7,368 bases of DNA from DATARH01 sp046724035 (GCA_046724035.1 JBKOVT010000186.1:1-7368), one strand, 5' to 3'. Shown: positions 1-6,847, counted from the stretch's first letter. Made by a program: numbers and translations. Notes: generated from the letters alone by a model not told the origin.

Positions 1-683
1 CCGAGCCGCTTCTGCAAGGCGAGGATCAGGTCGAGGATCTGCGCCTGGATCGTCACATCGAGCGCGGTCGTCGGCTCGTCCGCGATCAGGACGCGCGGGT
101 TGCAGGCGAGCGCCATCGCGATCATGGCCCGCTGCCGCATCCCGCCCGAAAGTTGGTGCGGGTATTCCTTGGCGCGCTGCTTCGGTTCGGGGATGCGCAC
201 CAGACGGAGCATCTCGACGGCTTTGTCCATCGCCGCCGATTTCGACAAATCCTCGTGCAGCCGGACGGTCTCGCTGATCTGGTGACCGATCGTCATGACC
301 GGGTTCAGCGAGGTCATCGGCTCCTGGAAAATCATCGAGATCTCGTTGCCGCGGATGTCGCGCATCTCAGGCTCGCTGAGCTGCACGAGATCCTTGCCGT
401 CGATCTTGATCGAGCCCGCAACGATGCGGCCCGGCGGGTTCGGCACGAGGCGCAGCAAGGAGAGCGCCGTCATGGTCTTGCCGCAGCCGCTTTCGCCGAC
501 GATCGCCAGGGTCTCGGCGCGGCGGATCGCGAAGGAGACGTCGTCGACCGCCTTGACGACGCCGAGCCGGGTAAAGAGATAGGTCTGCAGGCCCTCGACC
601 TCGAGCACGGTTTCGGCATTGTGGCCGGCGCGGGTCAAGGGCGCGTATTCGGCGGCGGGCTTTACTTCGGTCGCGGTCGCCAA
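1..683 (-). CDS. Dpp/Opp-type peptide ABC transporter ATP-binding protein, 3' end missing
   Basis: Cytoplasmic ATPase subunit that would power import through the two permeases encoded just upstream. Numbered from a TTG at 683, 227 codons are present. Seen: a Walker A run GESGCGKT at about residues 63-70, a Q-loop IFQEPMTSLNP around Gln120, the signature LSGGMRQR from residue 178, and Walker B LIADEP at 199-204 followed by TTALD. Family proteins are about 320-340 residues, so roughly the last 100 residues, including the oligopeptide-type C-terminal region, lie past the left edge. The start is uncertain. I prefer TTG 683, which has GGAGA nine bases upstream and gives an N-terminus of the MATATEVKP type before the first strand (LEVEGLQTYLFTR). 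The longest reading begins at ATG 782, overlapping the preceding permease by 41 bases with no well-spaced ribosome site. GTG 608 is also possible. The family call is secure; the substrate cannot be read from the ATPase. Confidence 0.9.
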   Translation of the reverse strand, partial: MATATEVKPAAEYAPLTRAGHNAETVLEVEGLQTYLFTRLGVVKAVDDVSFAIRRAETLAIVGESGCGKTMTALSLLRLVPNPPGRIVAGSIKIDGKDLVQLSEPEMRDIRGNEISMIFQEPMTSLNPVMTIGHQISETVRLHEDLSKSAAMDKAVEMLRLVRIPEPKQRAKEYPHQLSGGMRQRAMIAMALACNPRVLIADEPTTALDVTIQAQILDLILALQKRL

Positions 684-692
684 GTGCGGGGG

Positions 693-697
693 TCTCC
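693..697 (-). promoter_or_regulatory. Ribosome binding site supporting a TTG start for the ABC ATPase
   Basis: On the minus strand GGAGA lies nine bases before a TTG codon (681-683). It is the best Shine-Dalgarno match near the possible starts. At the alternative ATG (782), GGAG directly abuts the start codon and is too close to work. The two permease genes of the same operon also use non-ATG starts behind strong ribosome sites, which makes a TTG start more believable here. Confidence 0.45.
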
Positions 698-741
698 GGG
701 CCTCGTTCGGGGGGCGGGCCTGTGGCTCGGTTAGGTTTCGG

Positions 742-1635
742 TCAGCTACGTTGCCGTGGATCGAGCAGATCGCGCAAGGCATCTCCGAGGAGATTGACGC
801 CGAACACCACGAAAGAGATCGCCAGGCCCGGGAAGATCACCAGCCACGGCGCGGTGCGGACATATTCGGCCGCCGATTCCGACAGCATGCGGCCCCAGGA
901 GGGGTGCGGCTCGGGAACACCGAGCCCCAGGAAGGACAGCGTCGCCTCGACGAGGATCGCCGAGCCGAGCTGGGCGGTCGCGAGCACGATCAGCGGCGAC
1001 ATCGTATTCGGTAGGACGTGCCGGACCGCGATGCGCAATTCCGGCATGCCGATCGCCTTTGCGGCCTCGACGAAAGGCTGCTCGCGCAAGGTCAGCGTGT
1101 TTGAGCGGATGACGCGGGCGACATAGGGCACCAGCGGGATCGCGATCGCGATGATCGTGTTGTGCAGCGATGGCCCGAGCGCCGCCGCCATGATGATCGC
1201 CATGACGAGGAGAGGCAGTGCCTGCATCATCTCTAGAACGCGTTGCGTGATCAGATCGAACCAGCCGAGGAGGTAGCCCGACAGGAGCCCGACCGTCACG
1301 CCGATGCCCGAGCCGAGCAGCATCGAGCCGAAGCTGACCATCAGCGAGATGCGGGCGCCGTAGATGATGCGGCTCCAGACGTCGCGTCCCATGAAATCGC
1401 AGCCGAGCCAATGCGCCGCGCTCGGGCGGGCGAGCGACGCGGCGGCGTTGGTCGATAACGGATCGTAGGTCGTGATGAACGGCGCGAACGCGGCGGCGAA
1501 CAGGAAGACGCCCATGATCAGCGCACCCGCCGCGCCCAGGGGATAGCGCCGGATAAAGAAGCGCAGGGCGCCCCAGCGCGTTCTGACATGTGCGCCTGCG
1601 GCCGCTAATTCGGCGTTGAAATCGAGCGTGCTCAC
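742..1635 (-). CDS. Dpp/Opp-type ABC transporter permease, DppC-like
   Basis: Inner-membrane permease, 297 residues, the usual length for DppC/OppC. A cytoplasmic N-terminus leads to a first membrane segment at about residues 33-54 (the OppC N-terminal region). Next comes the family-typical GCDFMGRDVWSRIIYGARIS stretch from residue 78, then hydrophobic segments near 97-123, 140-175, 215-237 and 263-285. The EAA loop that contacts the ATPase runs from about 188 to 213 (FVEAAKAIGMPELRIAVRHV, then LPN). The start is a GTG at 1635 with AAGGAG seven bases upstream. It follows the DppB-like gene by 46 bases and precedes the ATPase, the standard operon order. It should form the translocation pore as a heterodimer with the DppB-like subunit. 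The transported peptide, metal chelate or other small solute cannot be deduced from sequence alone. Confidence 0.95.
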   Translation of the reverse strand: MSTLDFNAELAAAGAHVRTRWGALRFFIRRYPLGAAGALIMGVFLFAAAFAPFITTYDPLSTNAAASLARPSAAHWLGCDFMGRDVWSRIIYGARISLMVSFGSMLLGSGIGVTVGLLSGYLLGWFDLITQRVLEMMQALPLLVMAIIMAAALGPSLHNTIIAIAIPLVPYVARVIRSNTLTLREQPFVEAAKAIGMPELRIAVRHVLPNTMSPLIVLATAQLGSAILVEATLSFLGLGVPEPHPSWGRMLSESAAEYVRTAPWLVIFPGLAISFVVFGVNLLGDALRDLLDPRQRS

Positions 1636-1642
1636 TCGGGTT

Positions 1643-1648
1643 CTCCTT
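1643..1648 (-). promoter_or_regulatory. Ribosome binding site fixing the GTG start of the DppC-like permease
   Basis: AAGGAG on the minus strand lies seven bases before the GTG at 1633-1635. The match and spacing are near ideal, and the protein that follows (MSTLDFNAEL) has the expected cytoplasmic N-terminus. It sits in the 46-base gap between the two permease genes. Confidence 0.75.
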
Positions 1649-1681
1649 GGGATCTCCTGATCACGCGCCGGCTACCCTGTT

Positions 1682-2629
1682 CTAATCGCCGTATTTGATC
1701 CGCGGATCGAGCGCCGCGTACAGCATGTCGATGATGAAGTTGATCGAGACGACGACGACGGCGATGAACATCACGAGGTTCTGCACCATCGGGTAGTCGC
1801 GCCAGCGCACCGCCTCGACAAGGAAACGCGCGACGCCGGGAATGTTGAAGACGGTCTCGGTGACGATGAGGCCGCCCAACAGGAACGCGGCCTCGATGCC
1901 GATGACCGTGACGACCGGCAGCATCGCGTTCTTGAGCGCGTGGTAATAGTTGATGACGACCTCGGAGGCGCCCTTCGAGCGGGCGGTGCGGATATAGTCC
2001 TGCCGCAAGACTTCGAGCATCGAGGAGCGGGTCAGCCGCAGCATCAGCGCCGAGCTGCGGAAGCCGACCGCCGCAGCCGGCACGCTGTACATCAACAGCG
2101 CGTTCCAGAAGCCGGTCGGCGCGTCGCTGTAGATCGGGATCGTCCCGAAATAGGCGACAAACCCCATCAGGATCAGGAGCCCCAGCCAGAAGGCGGGCAT
2201 CGACAATCCGGACAGACTTATGACGCGCAGGACGTAATCGAGCTTTGTATTCTGCTTGACCGCGCTGATGACGCCGAACGGCACGCCGAGCAGGACGGCG
2301 AAGGCGAGCGCGAGGACGGCGAGGCGCGCGGTGATCGGGATGCGCGGCGCGATCTCCTGAAGGGCCGGCCGCTCGGTCTGGTAGGAGATGCCGAGATCGC
2401 CTTGGAGAAGGCCGCCGATCCATTTCGCGTATTGCACCGGGATCGGCTTGTCGAGCCCGAGATCGGCCTCGATGCGCGCCTTGTCGGCTGGATCGACAAA
2501 GCCGCCGGCGTCAAACAGGATATCGGCGATGTTGCCGGGCGTCAGCCGCAGCAGCATGAAAATGATGACGGAAATCCCGAACAGCGTCAGGAGCATCAGC
2601 CCGAAGCGCCGCACCAGATAGGCTCCCAC
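1682..2629 (-). CDS. Dpp/Opp-type ABC transporter permease, DppB-like
   Basis: Inner-membrane permease, 315 residues, normal for DppB/OppB. Seen: the N-terminal signature YLVRRFGLMLLTLFGISVII forming the first membrane segment (4-27), then RLTPGN at 28-33. A periplasmic stretch has the usual LGLDKPIPVQYAKW and GDLGISYQT. Further hydrophobic segments lie near 100-123, 136-163, 176-196, 236-258 and 283-305. The EAA loop is DYIRTARSKGASEVVINYYH (211-230), followed by ALKNAMLPVVT. The C-terminus is LDPRIKYGD, typical of the family. The start is a GTG at 2629 behind a strong ribosome site. It is the first gene of the ABC operon visible here; no substrate-binding protein precedes it within 225 bases, so that component must be encoded elsewhere or beyond the left edge. 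Confidence 0.95.
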   Translation of the reverse strand: MGAYLVRRFGLMLLTLFGISVIIFMLLRLTPGNIADILFDAGGFVDPADKARIEADLGLDKPIPVQYAKWIGGLLQGDLGISYQTERPALQEIAPRIPITARLAVLALAFAVLLGVPFGVISAVKQNTKLDYVLRVISLSGLSMPAFWLGLLILMGFVAYFGTIPIYSDAPTGFWNALLMYSVPAAAVGFRSSALMLRLTRSSMLEVLRQDYIRTARSKGASEVVINYYHALKNAMLPVVTVIGIEAAFLLGGLIVTETVFNIPGVARFLVEAVRWRDYPMVQNLVMFIAVVVVSINFIIDMLYAALDPRIKYGD

Positions 2630-2634
2630 CGGCT

Positions 2635-2643
2635 CTCCTCCCT
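2635..2643 (-). promoter_or_regulatory. Strong ribosome binding site before the GTG start of the DppB-like gene
   Basis: The minus strand reads AGGGAGGAG, five bases before the GTG at 2627-2629. This extended purine match fixes the GTG start, which gives MGAYLVRR, the normal N-terminus for the family. Confidence 0.75.
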
Positions 2644-2654
2644 GCGCCTGCTGA

Positions 2655-2698
2655 CCCGTTCACGGGACCCTTCGCCGAGGCGTTCGCCCCGAGGGTCC
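2655..2698 (-). other. Inverted repeats in the presumed leader of the ABC operon
   Basis: Two overlapping hairpins can be drawn 26-69 bases upstream of the DppB-like start. The larger pairs GGACCCT (2665-2671) with AGGGTCC (2692-2698); inside it CG pairs with CG and GGC with GCC around a GTTC loop. The smaller pairs CCCG (2655-2658) with CGGG (2663-2666) around TTCA. They share bases 2665-2666, so they exclude each other, which allows but does not prove a switch. On the plus strand the large hairpin is followed by CGCTGTTTTAG, giving it a weak terminator look, but no plus-strand gene feeds into it. Its role is unknown; a leader structure is my inference. Confidence 0.35.
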
Positions 2699-2821
2699 GC
2701 TGTTTTAGAGGCAGTCGCTCGGTAAGACGAGGGTTTTTACCTCTTCGCCGAACCGCGGCCCGCGACGAACCGTAACACGGCGCCCCGAGGGCGGTCGAAT
2801 CACGCGCTCGTGCTGGTGTGG

Positions 2822-2848
2822 GCTTTGTCGCGCGACGGCCGACGAAGC
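2822..2848 (-). terminator. Hairpin just downstream of the small gene, possible terminator without a U-tract
   Basis: GCTTTGTCG (2822-2830) can pair with CGACGAAGC (2840-2848): nine pairs including one G-T, with a nine-base loop. It begins seven bases after the TAG stop of the 120-residue gene on the minus strand, where an operon-end terminator is expected. No T-run follows it on that strand, so intrinsic termination is doubtful. It could instead protect the 3' end of the message. Confidence 0.3.
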
Positions 2849-2854
2849 GGGAGG

Positions 2855-3217
2855 CTAGAAGAGGGGGTAGACGGAGTCGGAGACCTCGGCATCCTTGCCG
2901 CCGGCGGGGGCGGCAGCGGCTTCGGCGGCGAGCGCCTCGCGCAGCTGCTTCAAATAGGGCAAAAGCCGGGGCAGCGCGGAGTCGCCGCTGGTGCGCCAAT
3001 ATTCGGCAAGCTGGTCGAGGAGCTCGGCCGGATCGCAATTGGCCGGGACGCTGCCCAAGCCGCCGGTGCGGGTCGCGATCCCCTGCCAATAGGTCGGCGC
3101 GGCCGCCTCGGGCTCGCGCGCGAAGTACCGCACGCCGCGGGTCGCGTTGTGCCGCTTCAGCGGCAGCAGCAAATTGGCGAAGAAGGCCTCCGGCGTACCG
3201 CCGTCAATCAGGCTCAT
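2855..3217 (-). CDS. Unrecognised 120-residue protein encoded after the carbamoyltransferase
   Basis: I do not recognise this family. The reading frame is open further upstream, but the ATG at 3217 is the sensible start: it has AAGGGA nine bases upstream and overlaps the end of the carbamoyltransferase gene by 14 bases, suggesting translational coupling. The protein has no signal peptide or membrane segment and is probably cytoplasmic. The N-terminal half carries FFANLLLPLKRHN (12-24), YFAREPE (31-37) and YWQGIATRTGGLG (43-55). A predicted helical part follows (63-100, DPAELLDQLAEYW and LLPYLKQLREAL), then an Ala/Gly-rich linker (97-107) and an acidic tail ending SVYPLF. Its third-position bias matches its neighbours, supporting a real gene. 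Given its place, it may act with the carbamoyltransferase, as a partner protein or in substrate delivery; this is inference from gene order only. Confidence 0.8.
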   Translation of the reverse strand: MSLIDGGTPEAFFANLLLPLKRHNATRGVRYFAREPEAAAPTYWQGIATRTGGLGSVPANCDPAELLDQLAEYWRTSGDSALPRLLPYLKQLREALAAEAAAAPAGGKDAEVSDSVYPLF

Positions 3218-5051
3218 ATTGCATCGTCCCTTCGAGGCGGCGGATCTCTTCCGGCTGCTCGTGCTTGAAGACCAGGAAATCGCCGATGGCGAGGAGATCG
3301 ATCCCGGCATTGATGAAGCAGGCGACGGCGTCCTCGGGCGTGCAGACGATCGGCTCGCCGCGCACATTGAACGAGGTGTTGATCAAGACTGGGCAGCCGG
3401 TCAGCCGGTAAAAGGCGGTCATCAGCCGGTGAAAGGCGGCGTTGCCCCGGGCGTCGACGGTCTGGAGGCGGGCGCTGTAATCGACATGGGTGATCGCCGG
3501 CAGGGTCGAGCGTTCCTGGTTCAAGACGCCCATCATGTCGCCGGTGCCGTCCCGAAAGGCATGCCAATTGACCTCGCCGCGGCGCAATTCCGGGCGCACA
3601 TCGGCGATCAGCAGCATGTAGGGGCTGTCGCGCTCCGTATTGAAGATCTCAGCCGCGTGTTCGGCGAGCACGACCGGCGCAAAGGGGCGCCAGCTTTCGC
3701 GGAACTTGATACGGCGGTTGATATAGCTCTGCCCGTCGGGGCGGCGCGGATCGGCGAGGATCGAGCGGTTGCCGAGGGCGCGCGGCCCGTATTCCATCGG
3801 TCCGTCGAAGCGGCCGATGATGAGCCCGTCGACGAGCGCCTGCGCGACCGCCTCGTCATGGGCAGCACGGCTCTCGACGCGATGATAGACGAGCCCTTTC
3901 GCGTTGAGCGCCGCCTCGATCTCGGTGCTTGCGAAAGCGGGGCCCAACAGGCTGCCGCGCATTCCGTCGCGACCGTGCACCACCCCGGCATGGCGCGCCG
4001 CGCCGAACTGGCTGTGCGCGAGCTCGAGCGCGGCGCCGACCGCGCCACCGGCATCGCCCGAGGCGGGCTGGATCCAGATATGGTCGAGGTTCGACAGACG
4101 CTGCATCAATCGGCCGTTTGCGACGCAATTGAGCGCGACGCCGCCGGCGAGGCAGAGATTGCGGCTTTCGGCGTCCCTCAGGGCGCGGCGCGCGAGACGA
4201 AACATCGCCTCCTCGACCACCGCCTGGGCCGAGGCGGCGATGTCCATGTACTCGATCGTGATATGCGATTCCGGGTCGCGCCGCTTGCAGCCGAACAACT
4301 CCTCGAAGGCGGCGTTTGTCGCCGCCTCGCTGTCGAGGTAACCGAAAAAAGCTGTGTCGAGCCGATAGGAGCCGTCCTCGCGCAGATCGATCAGCCTATC
4401 GAGGATCAGATCGGCGTAGCGCGGCTCGCCATAGGGCGCCAGCCCCATCAGCTTGTACTCGCCGGAATTGACCTTGAGCCCGCAATGATAGGTGAGGGCG
4501 CTGTAGAGCAGGCCCAGCGAATGCGGGTAATGGATCTGACGCAGCGGCGTCACGGTGCGGTCGTTGCCGGCCGCGATGGTCGTCGAAGCCCATTCGCCGA
4601 TGCCATCGGCGACAACAATCGCCGCCTCGCGAAACGGCGAGGGGTAGAACGCGGACGCGGCGTGCGACAGGTGGTGATCGACAAAATACACATTGTCGCC
4701 GGCGCGAGGCGGCAGGATCTGTCGCAAGCGCTCGGCGACATTCAAACTCTGGCCCAGTTGCGAGCGCGCGGCGGCCGCCCAGGTTTTCCCGCTCGCCGGC
4801 GCGAGCTCGATCGCGTTCTTCAGAATACGGTCAAGCGAGAGCACCGGATCTTCGTAGAACACCACCGCATCGAGTGTCTCGGCCCCGCCGATTTGGTCGA
4901 TGCAATAGGCGATCGCCGCTTCGGGATAACGGCGGTCGTGCTTTTTTCGGGTGAAGCGCTCCTCCTGCGCCGCGGAGAGGATCTCGCCGTCGCGCACCAC
5001 GGCTGCGGCGGCATCGTGATAGAGGCAGGAAACGCCGAGGATCGTCGTCAT
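3204..5051 (-). CDS. O-carbamoyltransferase of the NodU/CmcH/TobZ family
   Basis: Full-length 615-residue enzyme expected to transfer a carbamoyl group from carbamoyl phosphate, via carbamoyl-adenylate, to a hydroxyl of its substrate. The N-terminal Kae1-like domain starts ILGVSCLYHDAAAAVVRDG and has AAQEERFTRKKHD (27-39). It also carries DHHLSHAASAFYPSPF (125-140), whose histidines belong to the metal/nucleotide site, then VVADGIGEW (147-154), NSGEYKLMGLAPYG (195-208), LAGGVALNCVANG (301-313) and SGDAGGAVGAAL (331-342). The C-terminal carbamoyltransferase domain has GPRALGNRSILADPR (422-436), WRPFAPVVL (454-462) and LINTSFNVRGEPIV (556-569). All the family landmarks are intact, so it should be active. 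Its ATG overlaps the stop of the upstream SGNH gene (ATGA, 5048-5051) and has only a poor ribosome site, so translation is probably coupled. Known relatives carbamoylate Nod factors, antibiotics and sugars; the substrate here is unknown. It is a homologue, not necessarily NodU itself. Confidence 0.95.
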   Translation of the reverse strand: MTTILGVSCLYHDAAAAVVRDGEILSAAQEERFTRKKHDRRYPEAAIAYCIDQIGGAETLDAVVFYEDPVLSLDRILKNAIELAPASGKTWAAAARSQLGQSLNVAERLRQILPPRAGDNVYFVDHHLSHAASAFYPSPFREAAIVVADGIGEWASTTIAAGNDRTVTPLRQIHYPHSLGLLYSALTYHCGLKVNSGEYKLMGLAPYGEPRYADLILDRLIDLREDGSYRLDTAFFGYLDSEAATNAAFEELFGCKRRDPESHITIEYMDIAASAQAVVEEAMFRLARRALRDAESRNLCLAGGVALNCVANGRLMQRLSNLDHIWIQPASGDAGGAVGAALELAHSQFGAARHAGVVHGRDGMRGSLLGPAFASTEIEAALNAKGLVYHRVESRAAHDEAVAQALVDGLIIGRFDGPMEYGPRALGNRSILADPRRPDGQSYINRRIKFRESWRPFAPVVLAEHAAEIFNTERDSPYMLLIADVRPELRRGEVNWHAFRDGTGDMMGVLNQERSTLPAITHVDYSARLQTVDARGNAAFHRLMTAFYRLTGCPVLINTSFNVRGEPIVCTPEDAVACFINAGIDLLAIGDFLVFKHEQPEEIRRLEGTMQYEPD

Positions 5052-6760
5052 GCCGAGCGGGCCTGCAGTGCCGAGTGTGCCGCAGAGGCTTCGAGCCCGG
5101 CATGATCGGCGGTATAGGAGTAGATCCGCTCCGCGAAGATTTCGTTCGCTCTTGCGTTCGGGTGGCCGTCGAACGGCATCAAGGAATATTCCCGGCCCTT
5201 GACCGAGGCGTCGAGCACCGGAATGCCGCGCGCCTCGAGCTGTTCGCGCAGATTATCCGACATCGCAAAGCGCAGCACCGTCACGAAGAAGTGCCCGCCC
5301 GCTTCGCGCACGATCTCCGCCGCGCGCTCGAACAGCCGGGCGGTGACATATTCGATGTAATAGTGGTCGGGCCCGAAATCGTCGAGATCGATGCCGGCGA
5401 GCTCGGGGCGCTTGAACGAGATGTGCTTGATGCTGAGGCTGCCGTCATCGTCGATATGGGCCTTTGGATAGACCGAGATCGGCGAGGCGAGCCAGCCGGG
5501 GAATTGGTAGCCCTGGATGGTCGAGTGGTGCGCGATGGCGCGCCGCATATGCTCCGGTATCCAGCAGAACGTCACGTAATCGGCCGGTTGCCATAGGCTG
5601 GCGCGCTCGAGCTGCAATAGGTTCTGGCCCGTGCCAAAGCCGCTCATGCCGTGGTTCTCGACGCGCCAATCCGGCAGCCTTGCCTGCAATACTGCGCAGA
5701 ACGTCTCATCCGCCGGCAATGCCCAGCCGAACGTGAAGGAGCAGCCATAGACCGCAAGCGTCTTGTTGCCGATCGCGGGCTGACCCGGCACCGGGCGGTA
5801 GCCCTGCTCGTCGACCTCCATGACGACGCGGCGACCGAGCACCTCCTTCGCGAGCGTCGCATTCGGCTCCGGCCACCAACCGAGCACCGGCTCGTGCCGG
5901 AAGAACACGTGCTGATCGAGCTGTGGCGCCGGGTTGGTGACGGTTGTCGGCGCGGTGACGATCGCGCGACTTCTGCGGTGGCGGGTGAGTTCGGCCGCGG
6001 CGTCGGCAACCTCGAGAATGCGCTCACGCTCGATCGAAGCGGCCGGCACAACGGCAGCCCAGGCCTTGGCAACCTCGTCGAACAGCAGAAGGTCGGCACT
6101 GTTGCGAACGACTAGGTCATCGCGCAGCGGCACCGGCAGCTGCTCCAGAGCTTCGGCGAGCACCGTGAGCAGATCATTCTCGGCGATCGGCCGCAAAGCA
6201 ACCGGAGCGGCTATTGGCGAGCCGACGCTCAACAGCGCCTTCACCAGCACGCAATTCATCAGCTGCGGAAAATGCGCGAGGCCGATCTCGGCATGCTCGC
6301 AAATCTCGCGAACGATCGGGCCGATCTCGTTGGGATCGCTGAGGTCGTGGTGCCATTTGCCACCCGCGAGGAGCGCCGACTGGCCGTTGGCCACATAGAG
6401 GCTGTTGCGCGAGCGGGCCAGCTCGGCGCGCACGAACTCCACGAAGCTTTCGGCTTCCCCCTGTTTGCCGCTCCGCCGCGTGTAATTCACAAAAGCGCGT
6501 GCGATCGGGTGTCCGATCGGCACGATCGAGCGGATCTTCAGATCGGCGTTGTCACCGAAGGCCGGCAGGGCATGGGCGGCAAACACCGCCGAGGCGTCGC
6601 AGCCGCGGATAAAGCTCGTCAGGTCGGCCGCGGAAGTGGGTGTGCCGCCCTTCGACGGCTCCAGTGCGGTCCAGTTTTCGCCAAGAAAAGCTCTGAGATG
6701 GGCGCGGCCCGGAAAAAGGTGTTCGTTGTACCCGTGGTAAACAACGGTGTGCCGTATCAT
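5048..6760 (-). CDS. Two-part protein: divergent N-terminal domain (sulfotransferase-like?) plus C-terminal SGNH hydrolase domain
   Basis: A 570-residue protein and the first gene of the operon, with ATG 6760 preceded by AGGA at six bases. The C-terminal part (about 285-550) is SGNH/GDSL-like. It begins FFRHEPVLGWWPEPN and DEQGYRPV, the lead-in often seen in polysaccharide-linked SGNH proteins. Block I is LAVYGCSFTFG with Ser341 the likely nucleophile, block II is ENHGMSGFGTGQN (368-380), and block V is FDGHPNA with Asp531 and His533. A block III Asn is not evident (YVTFCWIPEHM). The N-terminal part (1-240) has no sure assignment. The order HALPAFG (63-69), IVPIGHPIARAFVNYTRRS (79-97), SFVEFVRAEL and NSADLLLFDEVAKAW (220-234) resembles the later part of PAPS sulfotransferases of the RDPxxRxxSxY type, but no P-loop is visible at the N-terminus. 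No signal peptide or membrane segment is seen, so it is probably cytoplasmic. A role in modifying the molecule that the carbamoyltransferase acts on is inference. Confidence 0.85.
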   Translation of the reverse strand: MIRHTVVYHGYNEHLFPGRAHLRAFLGENWTALEPSKGGTPTSAADLTSFIRGCDASAVFAAHALPAFGDNADLKIRSIVPIGHPIARAFVNYTRRSGKQGEAESFVEFVRAELARSRNSLYVANGQSALLAGGKWHHDLSDPNEIGPIVREICEHAEIGLAHFPQLMNCVLVKALLSVGSPIAAPVALRPIAENDLLTVLAEALEQLPVPLRDDLVVRNSADLLLFDEVAKAWAAVVPAASIERERILEVADAAAELTRHRRSRAIVTAPTTVTNPAPQLDQHVFFRHEPVLGWWPEPNATLAKEVLGRRVVMEVDEQGYRPVPGQPAIGNKTLAVYGCSFTFGWALPADETFCAVLQARLPDWRVENHGMSGFGTGQNLLQLERASLWQPADYVTFCWIPEHMRRAIAHHSTIQGYQFPGWLASPISVYPKAHIDDDGSLSIKHISFKRPELAGIDLDDFGPDHYYIEYVTARLFERAAEIVREAGGHFFVTVLRFAMSDNLREQLEARGIPVLDASVKGREYSLMPFDGHPNARANEIFAERIYSYTADHAGLEASAAHSALQARSA

Positions 6761-6821
6761 TAAAAGTCCTGCGATGGTATGCCTGCGCGGCGCCCGGAAG
6801 CTATCGTGAGGGCACGCGGCG

Positions 6822-6847
6822 TGGCAAGAAGTTAAAAACTTGGCAAG
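6822..6847. repeat. TGGCAAG direct repeat flanking a short palindrome, possible operator
   Basis: Two copies of TGGCAAG, 19 bases apart start to start, enclose AAGTTAAAAACTT, a perfect 5-base inverted repeat around AAA. The element lies 62-87 bases upstream of the start of the SGNH gene, a position suited to a regulator binding site for the minus-strand operon. Spacing of about two helical turns would place both copies on one face of the DNA. No regulator is encoded in the window, so function is inference. Confidence 0.35.

Larger units (their letters stand above)
2630..2854. other. Noncoding spacer between the carbamoyltransferase operon and the ABC operon
   Basis: This 225-base spacer separates two same-strand operons and should hold the promoter of the ABC operon. 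Besides the leader hairpins and the stem after the small gene, there is CTCG (2718-2721) facing CGAG (2728-2731), followed on the plus strand by GG and five T residues. I see no convincing -35/-10 pair and no coding sequence. Confidence 0.5.

Noticed and set aside
153..734. A 193-codon plus-strand frame opposite the ABC ATPase
   Set aside because: The minus strand carries Walker A, Q-loop, signature and Walker B motifs in one frame; the plus-strand translation is Arg/Asp/Gly-rich shadow sequence.
1940..2725. A 261-codon plus-strand open frame opposite the DppB-like permease
   Set aside because: It is antisense to a clear permease, is dominated by charged residues and Gln, has no family motif and runs into the noncoding spacer.
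2701..2745. Possible plus-strand intrinsic terminator (CTCG/CGAG stem followed by TTTTT)
   Set aside because: The stem is only four pairs, and no plus-strand gene lies upstream that would need it.
3147..5105. A 652-codon open frame on the plus strand, longer than the carbamoyltransferase gene it lies opposite
   Set aside because: It is the antisense shadow of a highly GC3-biased gene. Its translation is rich in Arg, Asp, Gly and Ala with no recognisable motif, whereas the opposite strand encodes an intact carbamoyltransferase with all family motifs.
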